Origin: Bettongia penicillata ogilbyi
Lineage: Eukaryota; Chordata; Mammalia; Diprotodontia; Potoroidae
Reading direction: 5' to 3'
DNA length: 64,000 bases
NCBI GenBank assembly: GCA_023548195.1
Contig: JAJHZJ010000496.1
Location: 5,391,001-5,455,000 of the forward strand
Position numbers and translations under genes: made by a program. The notes under the pieces are model-generated. The model was given only the letters and a program-made list of their open reading frames with translations. It did not search any database and was not told where the DNA came from. Below, one piece after another: positions 44,736 to 55,810 of this stretch; the stretch's first letter is position 1; each line of letters begins with the position of its first letter.

Positions 44736-44923
44736 CTGTGGTTGTTTACACACAGCTCAGCTTCCCTGGATAGCACAAAGCCACAAAGAGGATTATCTAT
44801 ACTGCAGGAAACAATCGATAGGAAAAACTCATAATGATCTTCCAGAGAGGGGCCTGAGGATTGTCCCGATGTGTCAATCTGGATGCGTGTGATAGACTTC
44901 TCACAGCAGACAAGCATGTCTAG
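44736..44923 (-). CDS. Candidate internal coding exon, gene unknown
   Basis: 188 bases on the minus strand. Upstream is a strong acceptor: a pyrimidine-rich tract (CCCTCTGCCTTTTTCTTGG) ending in CAG at 44926-44924. Downstream is a GT donor in the context CAG|GTGATT at 44735. One frame is open throughout and reaches its first stop (TGA, 44734-44732) just after the donor. The 63 in-frame codons from CTA (44923) begin LDMLVCCEKSITRIQIDTSG and contain SLEDHYEFFLSIVSC, a mixed composition unlike the repeat-derived frames nearby. Length 188 is not a multiple of three, so flanking exons would need matching phases; none was found. The protein was not recognised. A conserved non-coding block or chance frame remains possible. 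Confidence 0.33.
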
Positions 44924-45104
44924 CTGCCAAGAAAAAGGCAGAGGGTTTCAACATTTTGTTCCAATATTTATTGTTTTCCTCTCAGTATAATGCTGCTAGA
45001 GAAAGAAAGAAAAAAACATTTTAAAGCCTCCTTCTAATTAGGTAGTTCTGCATTTTTTGTTTCACCTAAGCAATAGCAAAACATGTGAATTGTCAAATTC
45101 AAAA

Positions 45105-45195
45105 CATTAATACTATGAATATGCATCATCTCTATATGTGTATTCACATATATGCATATATGTGATATATGTATAAACACATATATATGCCAACA
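45105..45195. repeat. TATA/CATA simple sequence
   Basis: ATATATGCATATATGTGATA and related alternating words. Confidence 0.85.
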
Positions 45196-45550
45196 TGTAC
45201 ATATCCTTTTATACGTTGAGTAATAATTCTGGAACTGTGACTTTATCAGTGTCTGAAACTCCTCCGCACTGAAATGGCCAGTATTTATGCTTCAGGATCT
45301 CGTCAATAGTGTTGAGTCTTAGAGACTTGCCTAAGGGTGATAAGATGTTTGGTGACTTTACCAGAGTTGCACACTTGAACTCAGGTATCTCTCTATTAGG
45401 TACCAGATGTCAGCTCTCCATTCAGAATGCCAGGTTGTTTCTCTGTGTATCAATATATACATTTCATGTGCATGCATTGGCATGTCTTCAATATAAAAAA
45501 AATAGAATTTTCGTACCTGGGGATTTCTGAAAATGATGAAAGCTGGGTTT
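45196..45550. other. No recognised feature
   Basis: Unique-looking sequence. A 45315-45400 stretch with a weak reverse-MIR flavour (AGAGACTTGCCTAAGGGTGA) is not called. Confidence 0.4.
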
Positions 45551-45554
45551 AATA

Positions 45555-45705
45555 CTATGACATATGATCATATATGCATGCATAAGTATTAAATGCACAA
45601 ACATATAAATCCTATGACATATGGTGATATATGCATGTATGAGTATGAAACACACAAACGTGAATAGGTGCCATGACTATGTGTCTGCATATCACAAGAA
45701 TGCAT
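45555..45705. repeat. Minisatellite, about 57-60 bp period, 2.5 copies
   Basis: Units start at 45555 (CTATGACATATGATCATATA), 45612 (CTATGACATATGGTGATATA) and about 45672 (CCATGACTATGTGTCTGCAT, partial). The first two also share ATGCATG(C/T)AT and AAACACACAAAC or its variant. Confidence 0.75.
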
Positions 45706-46390
45706 TTATATATGCATGTACAGGCACTCATGATTCATGTATACATGTATACATACTTATATATACACTTTGCCAGTAACTAAAACATCTAGACAAACAA
45801 AACAATTTTTTGTTTATTCTGGAATTTTAAGAGATATTCTGCCTATTTTCAATGTGAAGGTGATTATTGTATCTCAAAGACAAACCATAATTTTCCACAG
45901 GGCAAGCATTTATGCAAATAGTTATATTAAACTGATCACATTATACTCCTTCCTCAGAGTGCAATCCATAAGAATCTCACAGGTATTAACACATTCAGTT
46001 TTTGGTGAACAGTTAATGGTCCTTCCTTAGTTTCCTTAGGAAGCCAAGAGAAGAATAGTTTATACAAAACTGCAGATGAGATGTGACACTGCAGAAATAC
46101 TAATATCCGAGATGCTCAATTTGCCTGTGAAGGTTTTACTCAAGGTCAGAAAAAAGACAGAGATGGGAAGATATTAATCCCTTGGGAAACACTTAAGTAG
46201 AAACAGGAGGTACCAGTGTTAGCTGCCATGCCAAAATGGAATTGCCCTGTGCAACATTTTGGACAAATGGCCTCCCTAATCTCAACTTGCAGAATCTTGT
46301 TTGGAATTTGCTTTCTGCTAACTTCTATACAAGCTTAAGATGAGGGTTTTCCCATAAGCCTTGCAGAAAGATCTCCTCATCTTTAATTTA
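45706..46390. other. No recognised feature
   Basis: A short TATACATG run, then unique-looking sequence. The 97-codon frame 45737-46030 has no recognised domain. Confidence 0.45.
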
Positions 46391-46394
46391 ATCA

Positions 46395-46545
46395 AATAGA
46401 GCCAACAAACATTTATTAAATAACCTCTGTGTACACAGCCCTAAACTACACACTAGGATGCAAAGAGAAACATGAAATCAGTCCTACCTTTGGAGAGCTT
46501 GTCTTCAATATATGAAGAAATCGAAAGGATAAAACCATAATAGAA
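46395..46545 (+). repeat. L2-like tail
   Basis: ACATTTATTAAATAACCTCT, CACACTAGGATGCAAAGAGA, AGTCCTACCTTTGGAGAGCT. Confidence 0.65.
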
Positions 46546-46629
46546 GGGGATGAGGGAAACATCAAACTGCTCTAGGATCCCAGAGAAGAATTAATTTTCA
46601 GACTTTTGGGGGACATATCAGTTAGTTTG

Positions 46630-46805
46630 TCATAATATAGAGAGTGCTGGTTTTGGAGTCAGAAGGTCTGAGTTCAAATTCTGCCACATGATTCCACAAG
46701 TCACTTAATCTTGCTCAAGCTGTTTCTTCATATGTAATATGGGAATAGTGTTGTTAGGTGAATTGGGTTAGACAATAGACATGTGTTTTGCAAACCTTAA
46801 ACATT
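46630..46805 (+). repeat. MIR SINE
   Basis: AGAGTGCTGGTTTTGGAGTC, GAGTTCAAATTCTGCCACAT, AAGTCACTTAATCTTGCTCA. Confidence 0.8.
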
Positions 46806-47990
46806 TTTTCTTAGTGTTATCTATTGTTGCTATTTGTGTTTTAGTGAACTTTTCCCTCCTTTCTTATTCTTTGTTGGAAGGGGTAGTTCTGTAGGAGAAG
46901 CAGTTGGGAAAGATACACTGGGAAATATTTTTGACAGGAAGAAAACAAGAATAGATCAGCATTTTCTAAAAGAATGTTTGAGGAATGAGAGAACACTGAC
47001 AATTTTGTGATCAGGAAAGTTCTCACAAGGGAGGTGGTACTTTAAACTTAAAAGCTGGAGATGAGGACAGTGTGTATTCAGACACAGCAGATGGTTAGTA
47101 CCAATCCACAGAGGGAGAATATGTAATTTCAAATGAAAGAAGCAAAGAACTATGGGACAATAGCAGGGTCAAGTGCAGGATTTGTTTCATTGTTTGAATG
47201 CAGAAGGGAAATCGGTACAGGTTTATATTCAGGGAAGAAAGAGTCAAGAGTAAAAAAGAGTTTGAAGATGAAAGACAAAATGATAGATGGGACAGGCTCC
47301 AACAGTCAGCAAAGGGGATGGGATCAAAGATATAAACAGAGGAGTTAACCTTGACAAGGAGAAGAGCCATCTCTCCCTCTGAGACTGGAGCAAGTCAGGG
47401 ACACCTGGGTGAAGACGTAGAAGGCCGTACAGAAAAGGGGAGGTAAGGGTTCTTCTGATAGCTAGCCTCCATTTTCTTAGTCATGTATCATGTTAAAGAG
47501 AGTGAGGGCAGGGGAATTAATAGAAAGGACACCTGGGAGAGTTGATCTTCAGAGTCTGATAGGGTCAGTGAGGTGCAAAGAAAAAAAAAATTGTAACATA
47601 TACCAGAAAGAAAACTCAAGGAGTCTGTACATTTCCATTTTTGTAGAAAATCAGGACATTGTGTAATCATCTGGAAGCCTGCAATCACCATTCCATTTTC
47701 TGTGATTTCCAAAGGATAATTCTTTTGTTTTCTAGAAGGTAGTTTGTCCAAGTTAGGAGACTTGAAGTCTAAGAGGACACTTAATTGTTCTGTTTTGTTT
47801 TGTTGAGGTTACATGAAGTTTCCTTCTTCTAATACTATGAATGAACTTATTTTTATAATATTGAAATTATATAAACAATATTTAAGTATCTTACGTGTCT
47901 ATATATTTAAATGTTAACACATTAATATAGATCTAAAACCACTGCAGTATCCTTGTGCCTCTCCCTTCCCATTGTGCCCTCTAGAAGCTC
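46806..47990. other. No confidently recognised feature
   Basis: 47000-47450 is purine-rich and similar in style to long L2-like tails, but not certain. The frames here (87-91 codons) have no domains. Confidence 0.35.
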
Positions 47991-47992
47991 TG

Positions 47993-48480
47993 TTATCTAT
48001 ATGTATCATCTCTGTCTATCCATCTATCATCTATCTATCTATCATTTAACCCCATCTACTATCTTTTTCTATCATATATCCAAATTAATCTATCATCTAT
48101 CTTTAAATATCATCTCTCTATATCCACCTATCATCTATCTTTATCATTTATTTATATCGATCAATCTCTATCATTGATCTTTATTATCTTTGTCCATCAT
48201 CTATCTATACAGATCTATCATCTTTCTTTGTCTATCATCTACCTATATCTATCTATCACCTATCTTTATCCATCATTTATCTTTAAATATTGTCTATATT
48301 CCTCAATCTATCGATCTATTGTCTAGCATCTATATCATCTATTTCTACCTATTATCATCTATCTAAATAGATAGATATAAGTATTCACACATATTCATAT
48401 CTGTAAGCATATGCATGTGTCTATGTGTATTTCTATACCTATATATGGTATTATATTTATACATGATATACACATTCAAT
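47993..48480. repeat. Degenerate TATC tetranucleotide array
   Basis: About 400 bases of CATCTATC, TATCTTTA and related units, ending in TATA/CATA words. Many interruptions mark it as old. Confidence 0.95.
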
Positions 48481-48614
48481 TGACTTTTCCAAACACTTTT
48501 TGCTTTGCCCAGGACAGTATAAGCTCCTCAACAGCAAATGCTGTTTTATTTGTTTTTTTTTTTTTTGTTTCCTTAGGTTTAATAACAAATATCCGCTGAA
48601 TTGAGCACCAGAGG

Positions 48615-48688
48615 TAATGCTTTGTAGTGGAAAGCATGCTGACTACAGAGTCCGATACCTAGATTCAAATCCTACCCCGATCAATTTG
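48615..48688 (+). repeat. MIR SINE 5' part
   Basis: TTTGTAGTGGAAAGCATGCT and TAGATTCAAATCCTACCCCG. Cut off by the next SINE. Confidence 0.75.
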
Positions 48689-48689
48689 T

Positions 48690-48946
48690 TATTGTTGAAA
48701 TGCTTTTAGTCATATCTGATTTGTCATGACCACATTTGGGGTTTTCTTGGTAAAGACAGTGAAATGGTTTGACCCTTCCCTTTCCAGCTCATTTTACAGA
48801 TGAGGAAACTGAGGCAAACAGGGTTAAGTGACTTGTCCAGGGTCACACAGCTGGCAAATGTCTGAGGATAGATTTGAACTCATGAAGATGAGTCTTCCTT
48901 ACTCCAGCCCTGTGCTCTAATCACTGTGTCACTTAACTGCCCCATC
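48690..48946 (-). repeat. MIR/CORE-type SINE, full length
   Basis: Reverse order: ACATTTGGGGTTTTCTTGGT, ACAGATGAGGAAACTGAGGC, AGGGTCACACAGCTGGCAAA, GATGAGTCTTCCTTACTCCA. Confidence 0.92.
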
Positions 48947-48954
48947 ATAGTCCC

Positions 48955-49465
48955 TTTAGGCATTTCAAACTAGATCCCATTTTCAACTCCAATTCAGTAT
49001 ATCCCAAATAGAACTTATTATCTTCTCTTAAAACATTCCCATACCCCAAACTTTCCTTTGAATATGGAGGTCACCATCATCCTTTCAGTCACCCAACCCC
49101 CCTACCCAAATCTCTTACCCCACATATCTAATTCATTGTTTAATCATGTCATTTCTACTATTATAATACCACTTGTTTCTGACATCTTTCTACTTAATAG
49201 CGTTAATCCTAGGTCAGGTTCTTATAACCTCTCTCTTAGATTATTGCAACAGTCATCTAATGAGTCTACTTGCCTCAAAACATTGCCCCCTCTAACACTC
49301 ACCTGACAAAATGGTTTTCCTAAATCAAGTCCTTTCCATAGCCAATAAATTCTAATGGTTCCCTTTTGCCTCTAAGATAAAAAATAAATATAACTGGCAT
49401 TTAAAGCTGTTCATAGCCTAATGCCTTTCTACTTGAATTCAGAAAAAAAAATCTCCCATCTAAAC
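48955..49465 (+). repeat. L2 fragment, ORF end and 3' UTR
   Basis: CAATTCAGTATATCCCAAAT, CTTAGATTATTGCAACAGTC, TCCTAAATCAAGTCCTTTCC, TCTAATGGTTCCCTTTTGCC, GTTCATAGCCTAATGCCTTT: the L2 order, nearly continuous for 500 bases. Confidence 0.8.
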
Positions 49466-49559
49466 CATTAATAGAACACTCATCCAATGCTAAGGAAAAA
49501 TAGTCTGATCCTTGTAAGGATAGACATTTGTTTATTCTTCTTCAGTGGCAAACTATTTT

Positions 49560-50935
49560 CCCCTTTATATTTTTTAAATTTATTTTGACCTTCGTTTAAA
49601 ATTTTTCTAAGTTTCAAATTCCCTGCATACCTGTAGCCTTTCCCCTGTCCACTGAGAAGGCAAGTGATATGATATTAATTACACATGTGAAATCATTAAA
49701 ACATTTTCATATCATGTCAAAAAAGTAGGGAAAATAAAGAAGCCAAGAAAGTAAAACTTGAATTTGCACTCGTTTCATAAAGTTGCCTTTTGGAAGTAGA
49801 TAGTATTTTTCATGATGAATCCTTTGAAACTGTTTTGAATCATTGCTTTGATCAGAGTAGCCAAATCTTTCATAGTTCATCATTATAATATTTCTTTTAC
49901 CCTATACTATTAGCTCCTAATTCTGCTTACCTCCTACTTACTTTGTATGACATAGTAGACATCTTCCCTTGTTTCTTTGAATCTACTTGCTCATTTTTAC
50001 AGCACAATAGGATTCCATCACAACTGATTACCACAACTCATTCCACCATTCCCTAGATAATGGGCACCCCCTCAACTGCCAAATATTTGCTACCACAAAA
50101 AGTGCTATGAATATTTTTGTATATACAGACCCTTTTCCTTTTCTTTAATCTCTTGGGGATGCAGACCTAGTAGTGCTATTGCAGGGTTAAATAAAATTGC
50201 ATAATTTTATTAGCTTTTATACATAGTTTCAAATTGTTCTGTGAAAGGGTTACAGTTTCACAACTTCTCCAACTGTTGTTCATCAGTGTGTTTATTTTCC
50301 CACATCTCCTCCCCTCCAACATTTATAATTTCTTAATAGGTATAAGGTGATATCCATTTAATTTGCCTTTCTCTAATGAATGGTGATTTAGGGCATTTTT
50401 TCATATGACTATAGTTACTTTTGATTTCTTCTGAAGAATATATCATTTGATAATTTGTCAATTGGGGAATGGCTCTTATTTCTTTTTATAAATTTAACTC
50501 ATTTATCTATATATTTAATAAATGAGGCCTTTATCAGAGATACTTGCTATGTATTTTTTTGACATTAGTTCATTGTTTATGGTAACTTTTATCAAAATAT
50601 TGTTTCACTGATTATCTCTTTTAATTAGATCTGTTTTGCTTTTACTTTGTCTGAGATCATGATTGTGGTTACCCTTGCCTTTTTTCCTTCAGCTGACTCA
50701 TAATAAATACTGCTCCATCCCCTCATTTTAACTGCAAAAATGTGTCTTTTTTGTTTCCAATGTCTGTCTTGTAAACTGTGTGCTGTTGAGTTTGCATTTC
50801 TAGTCCATTCTGCTACACGTTTTTGTTTTTGGGGAAATTCATCTCACTCACATTCGCAGCTATGATAACTAACTGTGTATTTCCCTTCATCTTCTGTTTA
50901 TCCTTCCTAGTCTCTTTTTACTCTGTCCTTCCTCA
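49560..50935 (-). mobile_element. L1, ORF2 start fused to ORF2 end and 3' UTR
   Basis: Minus-strand element with its A tail at about 49560-49600. 49600-50560 is the 3' UTR and the ORF2 C-terminal region (matching 52451-53460). At about 50560-50575 it jumps to the ORF2 start and endonuclease region, which runs to about 50935. The start reads NTQLVIIAANVSEMNF near 50890, a decayed match to the L1 endonuclease N-terminus. About 2.5 kb of ORF2, including the reverse transcriptase, is missing. It ends beside an L1 5' UTR in opposite orientation. Confidence 0.8.
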
Positions 50936-50974
50936 AGAGCTGGCTTTGCTTCTGGCCACTGAATCCTGGGGTGG

Positions 50975-51975
50975 GAGGGTGGGGGAATGAAAGCAGAGAC
51001 TCACCTGGGCTCTTCCACAGACTCCTTCAGATACTTCTAAAAAGTGAATCTGAACAAGTTTTAGCATGGCAGAATCAACTAGGAGACAGAGTGTGGCAGA
51101 TTTCCAGCCCAGGACAGCCTGAAAGGTTGATGGGAGAGATCTCTTACACCAAGTTGGGGGAGCGCTGAGCTAACAGGCTGCACCAGCACTAATGCCCGCT
51201 GAGGTCTGAGTCACCAACTACAGTGTCAGTTCTCAAACTTCTCAGCACAGGGCTGGAGTCATGTGGAGCTTAATGAGAGAGAAGCCTAGGTCCCACCTAG
51301 TAAGAGTGGCTGCTCCTGGAGCTATCAGCCCACAGACATAATTTGAAAGTCACCTTCTAGGAACCAAGATGGCAGAGTAAACTGTAAGTGTTCTCACCCT
51401 CCCTTGTTGACCTTGAAAAACCCAGAGAATATTGTTCCATGAAAAATCCAGGAATGGTGGAGCCAGCAGAAGGGTATAGCAGTCTTTTAGCTTGGGAGGC
51501 TGAGGAGATTGATGGGAAGGGTCCCTCTTGCTGTGACTGAAGAGGACCAGTACAAGACCAGAGGTGTCCCAGCAAGCCCCACCTCACTGGACAGGCAGGA
51601 GATCCTAAATCCCAGAGGGGTGGAATTGGTAATTGCCAACACCAGGACCTTAGGCATCCCTTAGCACAGCCAGAGGAATTAGGCAGACACAAGCTCAGAC
51701 AGGGGTCCACCAGTCACTGAGCCTGCCTGTGCTCTAGCACAGCATTAGTGGAAGAGGAGACTTCCAGTGGGCAGACCACCCCTCCCTCACACCTTGCACC
51801 ATGAGCTTTAGCGTAACCCCAGGGAAACTTAGAAAGATTTCACCTGGCTATGGCCTTGGCACATACCAGCCAGCTCAGCACCAGCTTCTATCTGACACAA
51901 CCAGAAGCCACAGCATGCCAGGCCAGTAACCAGACCCGTAGCTCCTAGCACAAGAAATATGGGATAGAGCTCACT
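50975..51975 (+). promoter_or_regulatory. L1 5' UTR
   Basis: About 1 kb. The internal CCAAGATGG box is at 51364-51372. The upstream box expected near 50950 is absent, so the copy starts just inside the 5' end. Promoter role inferred from the family. Confidence 0.65.
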
Positions 51976-52447
51976 ATGCCCCAGAAACAGAGATCCACTT
52001 TCAAAGTCAGGAAAAAGATAATCACCATGAGCAAGAAGCAAATTAGAAAAGCAAAGGTCATAGAATCTTATTTTAGGAACAGGGAAGATGAAAATTCAAA
52101 TTCAGGAGAGGACAGCATTGACACTATACCAACATCTGAAACCTCAAAGGAGAATATGAACTGATCTCAAATCTAAAAACCATTCTTAGAAGAGCTCAAG
52201 AAAGATTTTTAAAACCACATTAGAGAGAAGAAAAATTGACCATTGATTTTGAAAATACAATTGACAAAATGAAAAAAAAAAAGAATTCCCTGAAGAGAAT
52301 AGCTCCTTAAAAAGTAAAATTGGCCACATGGATAAGGAGGTACAAAACCTAACTGGAGAAAATAACTCCTTAAAAGGAAAAATTGGACAAATGGAAAAGG
52401 CGGTACAAAAGCTAACTAAAGAAAACAGTTCATTAAGAATTAGAATT
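51976..52447 (+). pseudogene. L1 ORF1p pseudogene, N-terminal part
   Basis: ATG at 51976 opens MPQKQRSTFKVRKKIITMSK. The first frame stops at 52164. Coiled-coil sequence continues in pieces (GENNSLKGKIGQMEKAVQKL; TKENSSLRIRIRQ) until the nested L1 begins. It continues at 53515. Confidence 0.85.
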
Positions 52448-53227
52448 AGACAAATCATTCCCCAATTGATAAGTGGTCAAAGGATATGAACAAGCAATTT
52501 TCAGAGGAAGAAATTGAAGATATCTATAATTATACGAAAAAATGCTCTAAATCACTTTTGATTAGAGAGATGAAAATCAAAACGACTCTGAGGTACCACA
52601 TCACACCTATCAGATTTGCAAACATGGCAGAACAGGAAGATGATAAATTTTGGAGAGGATGTGGGAGAGTTGGAACACTAATTCATTGTTGGTGGAGCTG
52701 TGAGCTCATCCAACCATTCTGGAGAGCAGTTTGGAACTATGCCCAAAGGGCTACAAAAATGTTCATACCCTTTGACCCAGTAATATCACTTGTAGGACTG
52801 TATCTCCAAGAGATCATAAAAATAGGAAAGGGTCCCACATGTAAAAAATATTTATAGCAGCATTCTTTGTAGTGGCCACAAACTGGAAATCAAAGGGATA
52901 CCCATCAACTGGGTAATGGCTGAACAAATTATGGTATATGAATGTAATGGAATAATGTGCTATAAGAAATGATGGACAAGAAGACTTCAGAGAGGCCTGC
53001 AAAGACTTATATGGTCTGGTGCTGAGCAAAAGGAGCAGAACCAGAATTACTTTGTGCATAGCAATGACTATAGTGTGTGAGAGTTTTTCTGGTAGACTTG
53101 GTAGACACGGATTTTCATAGAAATGAAAGGACATAAAAAAAAAAATTCCCAATTGTCTTCTAAGGCAAGGTGCCTTTCACATCCAGAGAAAGAACTATGG
53201 AATTCAATCACAGAATGTAGCAGATCA

Positions 53228-53264
<37 letters not shown>

Positions 53265-53501
53265 TATGTATTGGTTTGTTATATGATTTCTCCCATTTAT
53301 TTTGGTTCTTCTACACAGCATGACTATGATGAAAATGTATTCAGTAGGAATGTATATGTGGATCCTATATCGAACTGCATGCCATCTTGGGGAGGGACGG
53401 GGGTGGTGGGAGGTAAGTAAGGGAAAAATAATCTAAATTTTATGGTAGTGATTGTAGAACATTAAAAATAAATAAAATGAATAAAAATTAATAAGTAAAA
53501 A
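52448..53501 (+). mobile_element. 5'-truncated L1 inserted into ORF1 of another L1
   Basis: Holds the end of ORF2, the 3' UTR with a (GT)n array at 53230-53262, and an A-rich tail (53461-53501). It is flanked by a perfect 13-base duplication. It must be younger than the host L1 at 50975-54288. Confidence 0.93.
52451..52857 (+). pseudogene. L1 ORF2p C-terminal fragment
   Basis: An open frame keeps the end of ORF2p, including HCWWSCELIQPFWRAVW. This is the cysteine-rich C-terminal segment that follows the reverse transcriptase, and then PFDPVISLVGLY. Start MNKQF at 52486 is an internal Met. The upstream domains were never inserted (5' truncation). The frame ends at 52857; nearby out-of-frame remnants follow. 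It is the best-preserved LINE coding block in the window, so the copy is relatively young. Confidence 0.88.
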
Positions 53502-53514
53502 AAGAATTAGAATT

Positions 53515-54175
53515 GGGTAAATAGAAGCTAATGCTTCTATGAGGCATTAAGAATCAGTCAAAATCTAAAGAATGAAAAAATATAATAATATGTAAAATAT
53601 CTCATTGGAAAAACAATTGACCTGGAAAATAGATACAGGAGAGAAAATCTAAGAATTATTGGTCTACCAAAAAGCCATGATGGAAAAAAAAAGAGCCTGG
53701 ACAATACCTTCCAAGAAATCATTTCAGAAAGGTGCTCTGAGGTCCTAGATCTAGAGGTTAAGATAGTCATCAAAAGAATCCACCAATCACCCCCTGAAAG
53801 AGATATCAAACTGAAAACACTAAGGAATATTATTGCCAAAATCCAGAACTATAAGGTCAAGGAAATAATACTGCAAGTAACTCGAGGAACTACATCCAGG
53901 ATCACATGGGACCTTCCAGCTTCTATATTAAAAGGTTGAAGGAATTGGAGTATTATATTCCATAAGACAAAGGACCAAGGACTACTACCAAGGATCAATT
54001 ACCCAGCAAAAATTGAGCATAATCTTTCAGGTAAGGAAATGGACATTCAATGAAAAGAGGTATTTCCGAACCTTCCTGATGAAAAGTTCAGAGCTCAATG
54101 GAAAATTTGATCTTCAAATAAAAGACTCAAGAGAGGCATAAAAAAGAAAGAAAGAAAAGAAAGAAAGAAAAAAAC
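53515..54175 (+). pseudogene. L1 ORF1p pseudogene, C-terminal part
   Basis: Continues the interrupted ORF1: a TGGAAAATAGATACAGGAGA block (LENR..R, about 53622), the LPKSHD-like region at about 53665-53680, and RINYPAKIE near 53992, which is the end of the RNA-binding part. Stops and frameshifts throughout. A GAAA-rich stretch lies at 54142-54173. Confidence 0.8.
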
Positions 54176-54289
54176 TTGTTATTCCATATGGGCAAACTGT
54201 TTACATCCCTATATAGGAGGATGATACTTGTTAATCTTGAGAATTGTACATCTATTATGAAATATAAAAGGGACATTTCTGAAGGTCGT

Positions 54290-55662
54290 CAGTGGAATCT
54301 ATCAATTTCTCTTTTTAACCTCTGGATCTAAGATATCAGGGCAGTTTTCCCTCATAATCTCTTCAAGTATGATGTCTAAGAGGTACTTTATTTGACCATG
54401 GTTTATATGTATTCCAATTATGCTTAAATTATCTCTCATCAATCTATTTTAAAGGTCATTTGTTTTCCTGTGATCTATTTCATGGTTTCTTCCTTTCTTT
54501 TTTCTTTTGGCTTTGTTTTATTTTTCCTTGATGGTTCTTGGAGTCATTAGCTTCCACTAGCCCAATTATATTTTTTTAGGAATTATGTTCTTCAGTGAGA
54601 TTTTGTACACTATTTTTTTCATTTGGCCTATTCTGCTTTTTAATGAGTTCTTTTCATCGTGAATTTTTGTTCTTATCTTTACCATTTAATCAATTCTTGG
54701 GGGTTTTTTGGTATAATTTCTTCAACATTTTTCGTTCATGAAGCTGTTATTTTTAAAAATAATTTTCTTGTATCACATTCCCCCCCCCCTTTGTTTTCCT
54801 CCCCAATAATCCCTTTCTTTAACTCTTCCAGGAATTCTTGTTGTGCTTATGTCCAGTTTGAATTTTAATTTTAGGTTTTGCTTGTATCTGTTCTCCAATT
54901 GTCTTCTGGGATTATATTTTGGTCTTCCCTGACACTATAGTAGCTTTTTATAATCAAGTTCTATTCTTACTCTCTACTCATTTTTCTAGCTTATTTCTTG
55001 AAGTTTATATTAAAGTTAGACTCTACTTACATCAGAGTGGTAAGACTTATTTGTGCTACTGTTTTTAGAGATGGTTTTTGGGATCTTTAAGTTTTCATTG
55101 CTTACAAGGTGGTGTGATTCAGGGGAAAATGTGGTCACTGCTTTCCTAGTTTGTGCTTTGGTCTTTATCCAGGAAGGGCCCTTCCTCTCCTGCAGCTCCA
55201 AGTGCTAGTTCTCCTTTCTGTCTTGGAACTGTGATCAGCTTGTAACCAAACATAAGTTTTCCTATCCACCCTGGCACTATGATCCAGAACTTCCTGTTTG
55301 CAAAAGTGTTGCCAAAGAGCACTATATTCTGCACCTAGTGCCTGCAAAGCATTCCTAGTCATCCCTTTCTGACTAGTTGTGCAATACCCTCACTATCTCT
55401 GGGCTGAGGGTTTCCAAGCCTGATGCTGCCCCTATTGCAGTCACCTCTATGTGAGCTAGCTCTCATCCTGATGTCATAAACCTCCCCTGCCTACCTTCTA
55501 AGATGTCTTAGGCCTGAAAAATGTCTCACCCTGACCTTTTGTTGACTCAGTCATGCTGGAATTTGATTTTAGGTATTGTTTTCAAATTGCAGAAGAATGT
55601 TGGAAGAGTTTGGATGCGTTGCTGTCTCTCTGCTCTGCCATCTTGGCTCTGTCTCCTTCTAT
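54290..55662 (-). mobile_element. Older L1/HAL1 5' half
   Basis: Minus strand: a 5' UTR starting GGAGACAGAGCCAAGATGGC (CCAAGATGG at 55638-55646), a decayed ORF1 with coiled-coil remnants (54470-54950), and the RNA-binding start near 54330 (GGGCAGTTTTCCCTCATAAT on the plus strand). It ends at about 54290, tail to tail with the plus-strand L1. More diverged than the 22.1-25.0 kb copy. L1 and HAL1 cannot be told apart here. Confidence 0.7.
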
Positions 55663-55664
55663 GG

Positions 55665-55810
55665 TGAATGTAGAAAAGCAACCTGGCATAGAAGGGGCCA
55701 TATTGGAATCAGAAAAACAATGTACAAATCCTGCCATTGACTTAATAATTTTTGTGACCCTGTTCAATTTACTTAACCTTAGAGTGTCCTAGAGAATTCT
55801 CCAAAGCTCT
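55665..55810 (+). repeat. MIR SINE
   Basis: GGGGCCATATTGGAATCAGA, ACAAATCCTGCCATTGACTT, GTGACCCTGTTCAATTTACT. Confidence 0.65.

Larger units (their letters stand above)
52435..53514. repeat. 13-bp target site duplication of the nested L1
   Basis: AAGAATTAGAATT occurs exactly at 52435-52447 and 53502-53514, bracketing the insertion. The left copy is preceded by CATT, so the site (TT|AAGA) fits the L1 endonuclease preference. Confidence 0.9.
50975..54288 (+). mobile_element. L1, 5' portion (5' UTR, ORF1, start of spacer), with nested L1
   Basis: The 5' UTR (50975-51975) aligns with the reverse complement of 35268-36240, for example GGGAGACAGAGTGTGGCAGA and the box at 51364-51372. ORF1 follows, interrupted at 52447 by another L1 and resuming at 53515. 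The element ends in the inter-ORF spacer at about 54288. The missing part of an L1 starts almost where the opposite-strand piece at 49560-50935 begins. Confidence 0.8.

Noticed and set aside
47993..48400. CRISPR-like or centromeric array
   Set aside because: Units are simple TATC tetranucleotides with no spacer structure and no higher-order period.
50560..50580. Splice-derived origin for the ORF2 internal deletion
   Set aside because: The retained sequence continues past the possible GT donor of the parent L1, so the junction does not sit at a splice site.
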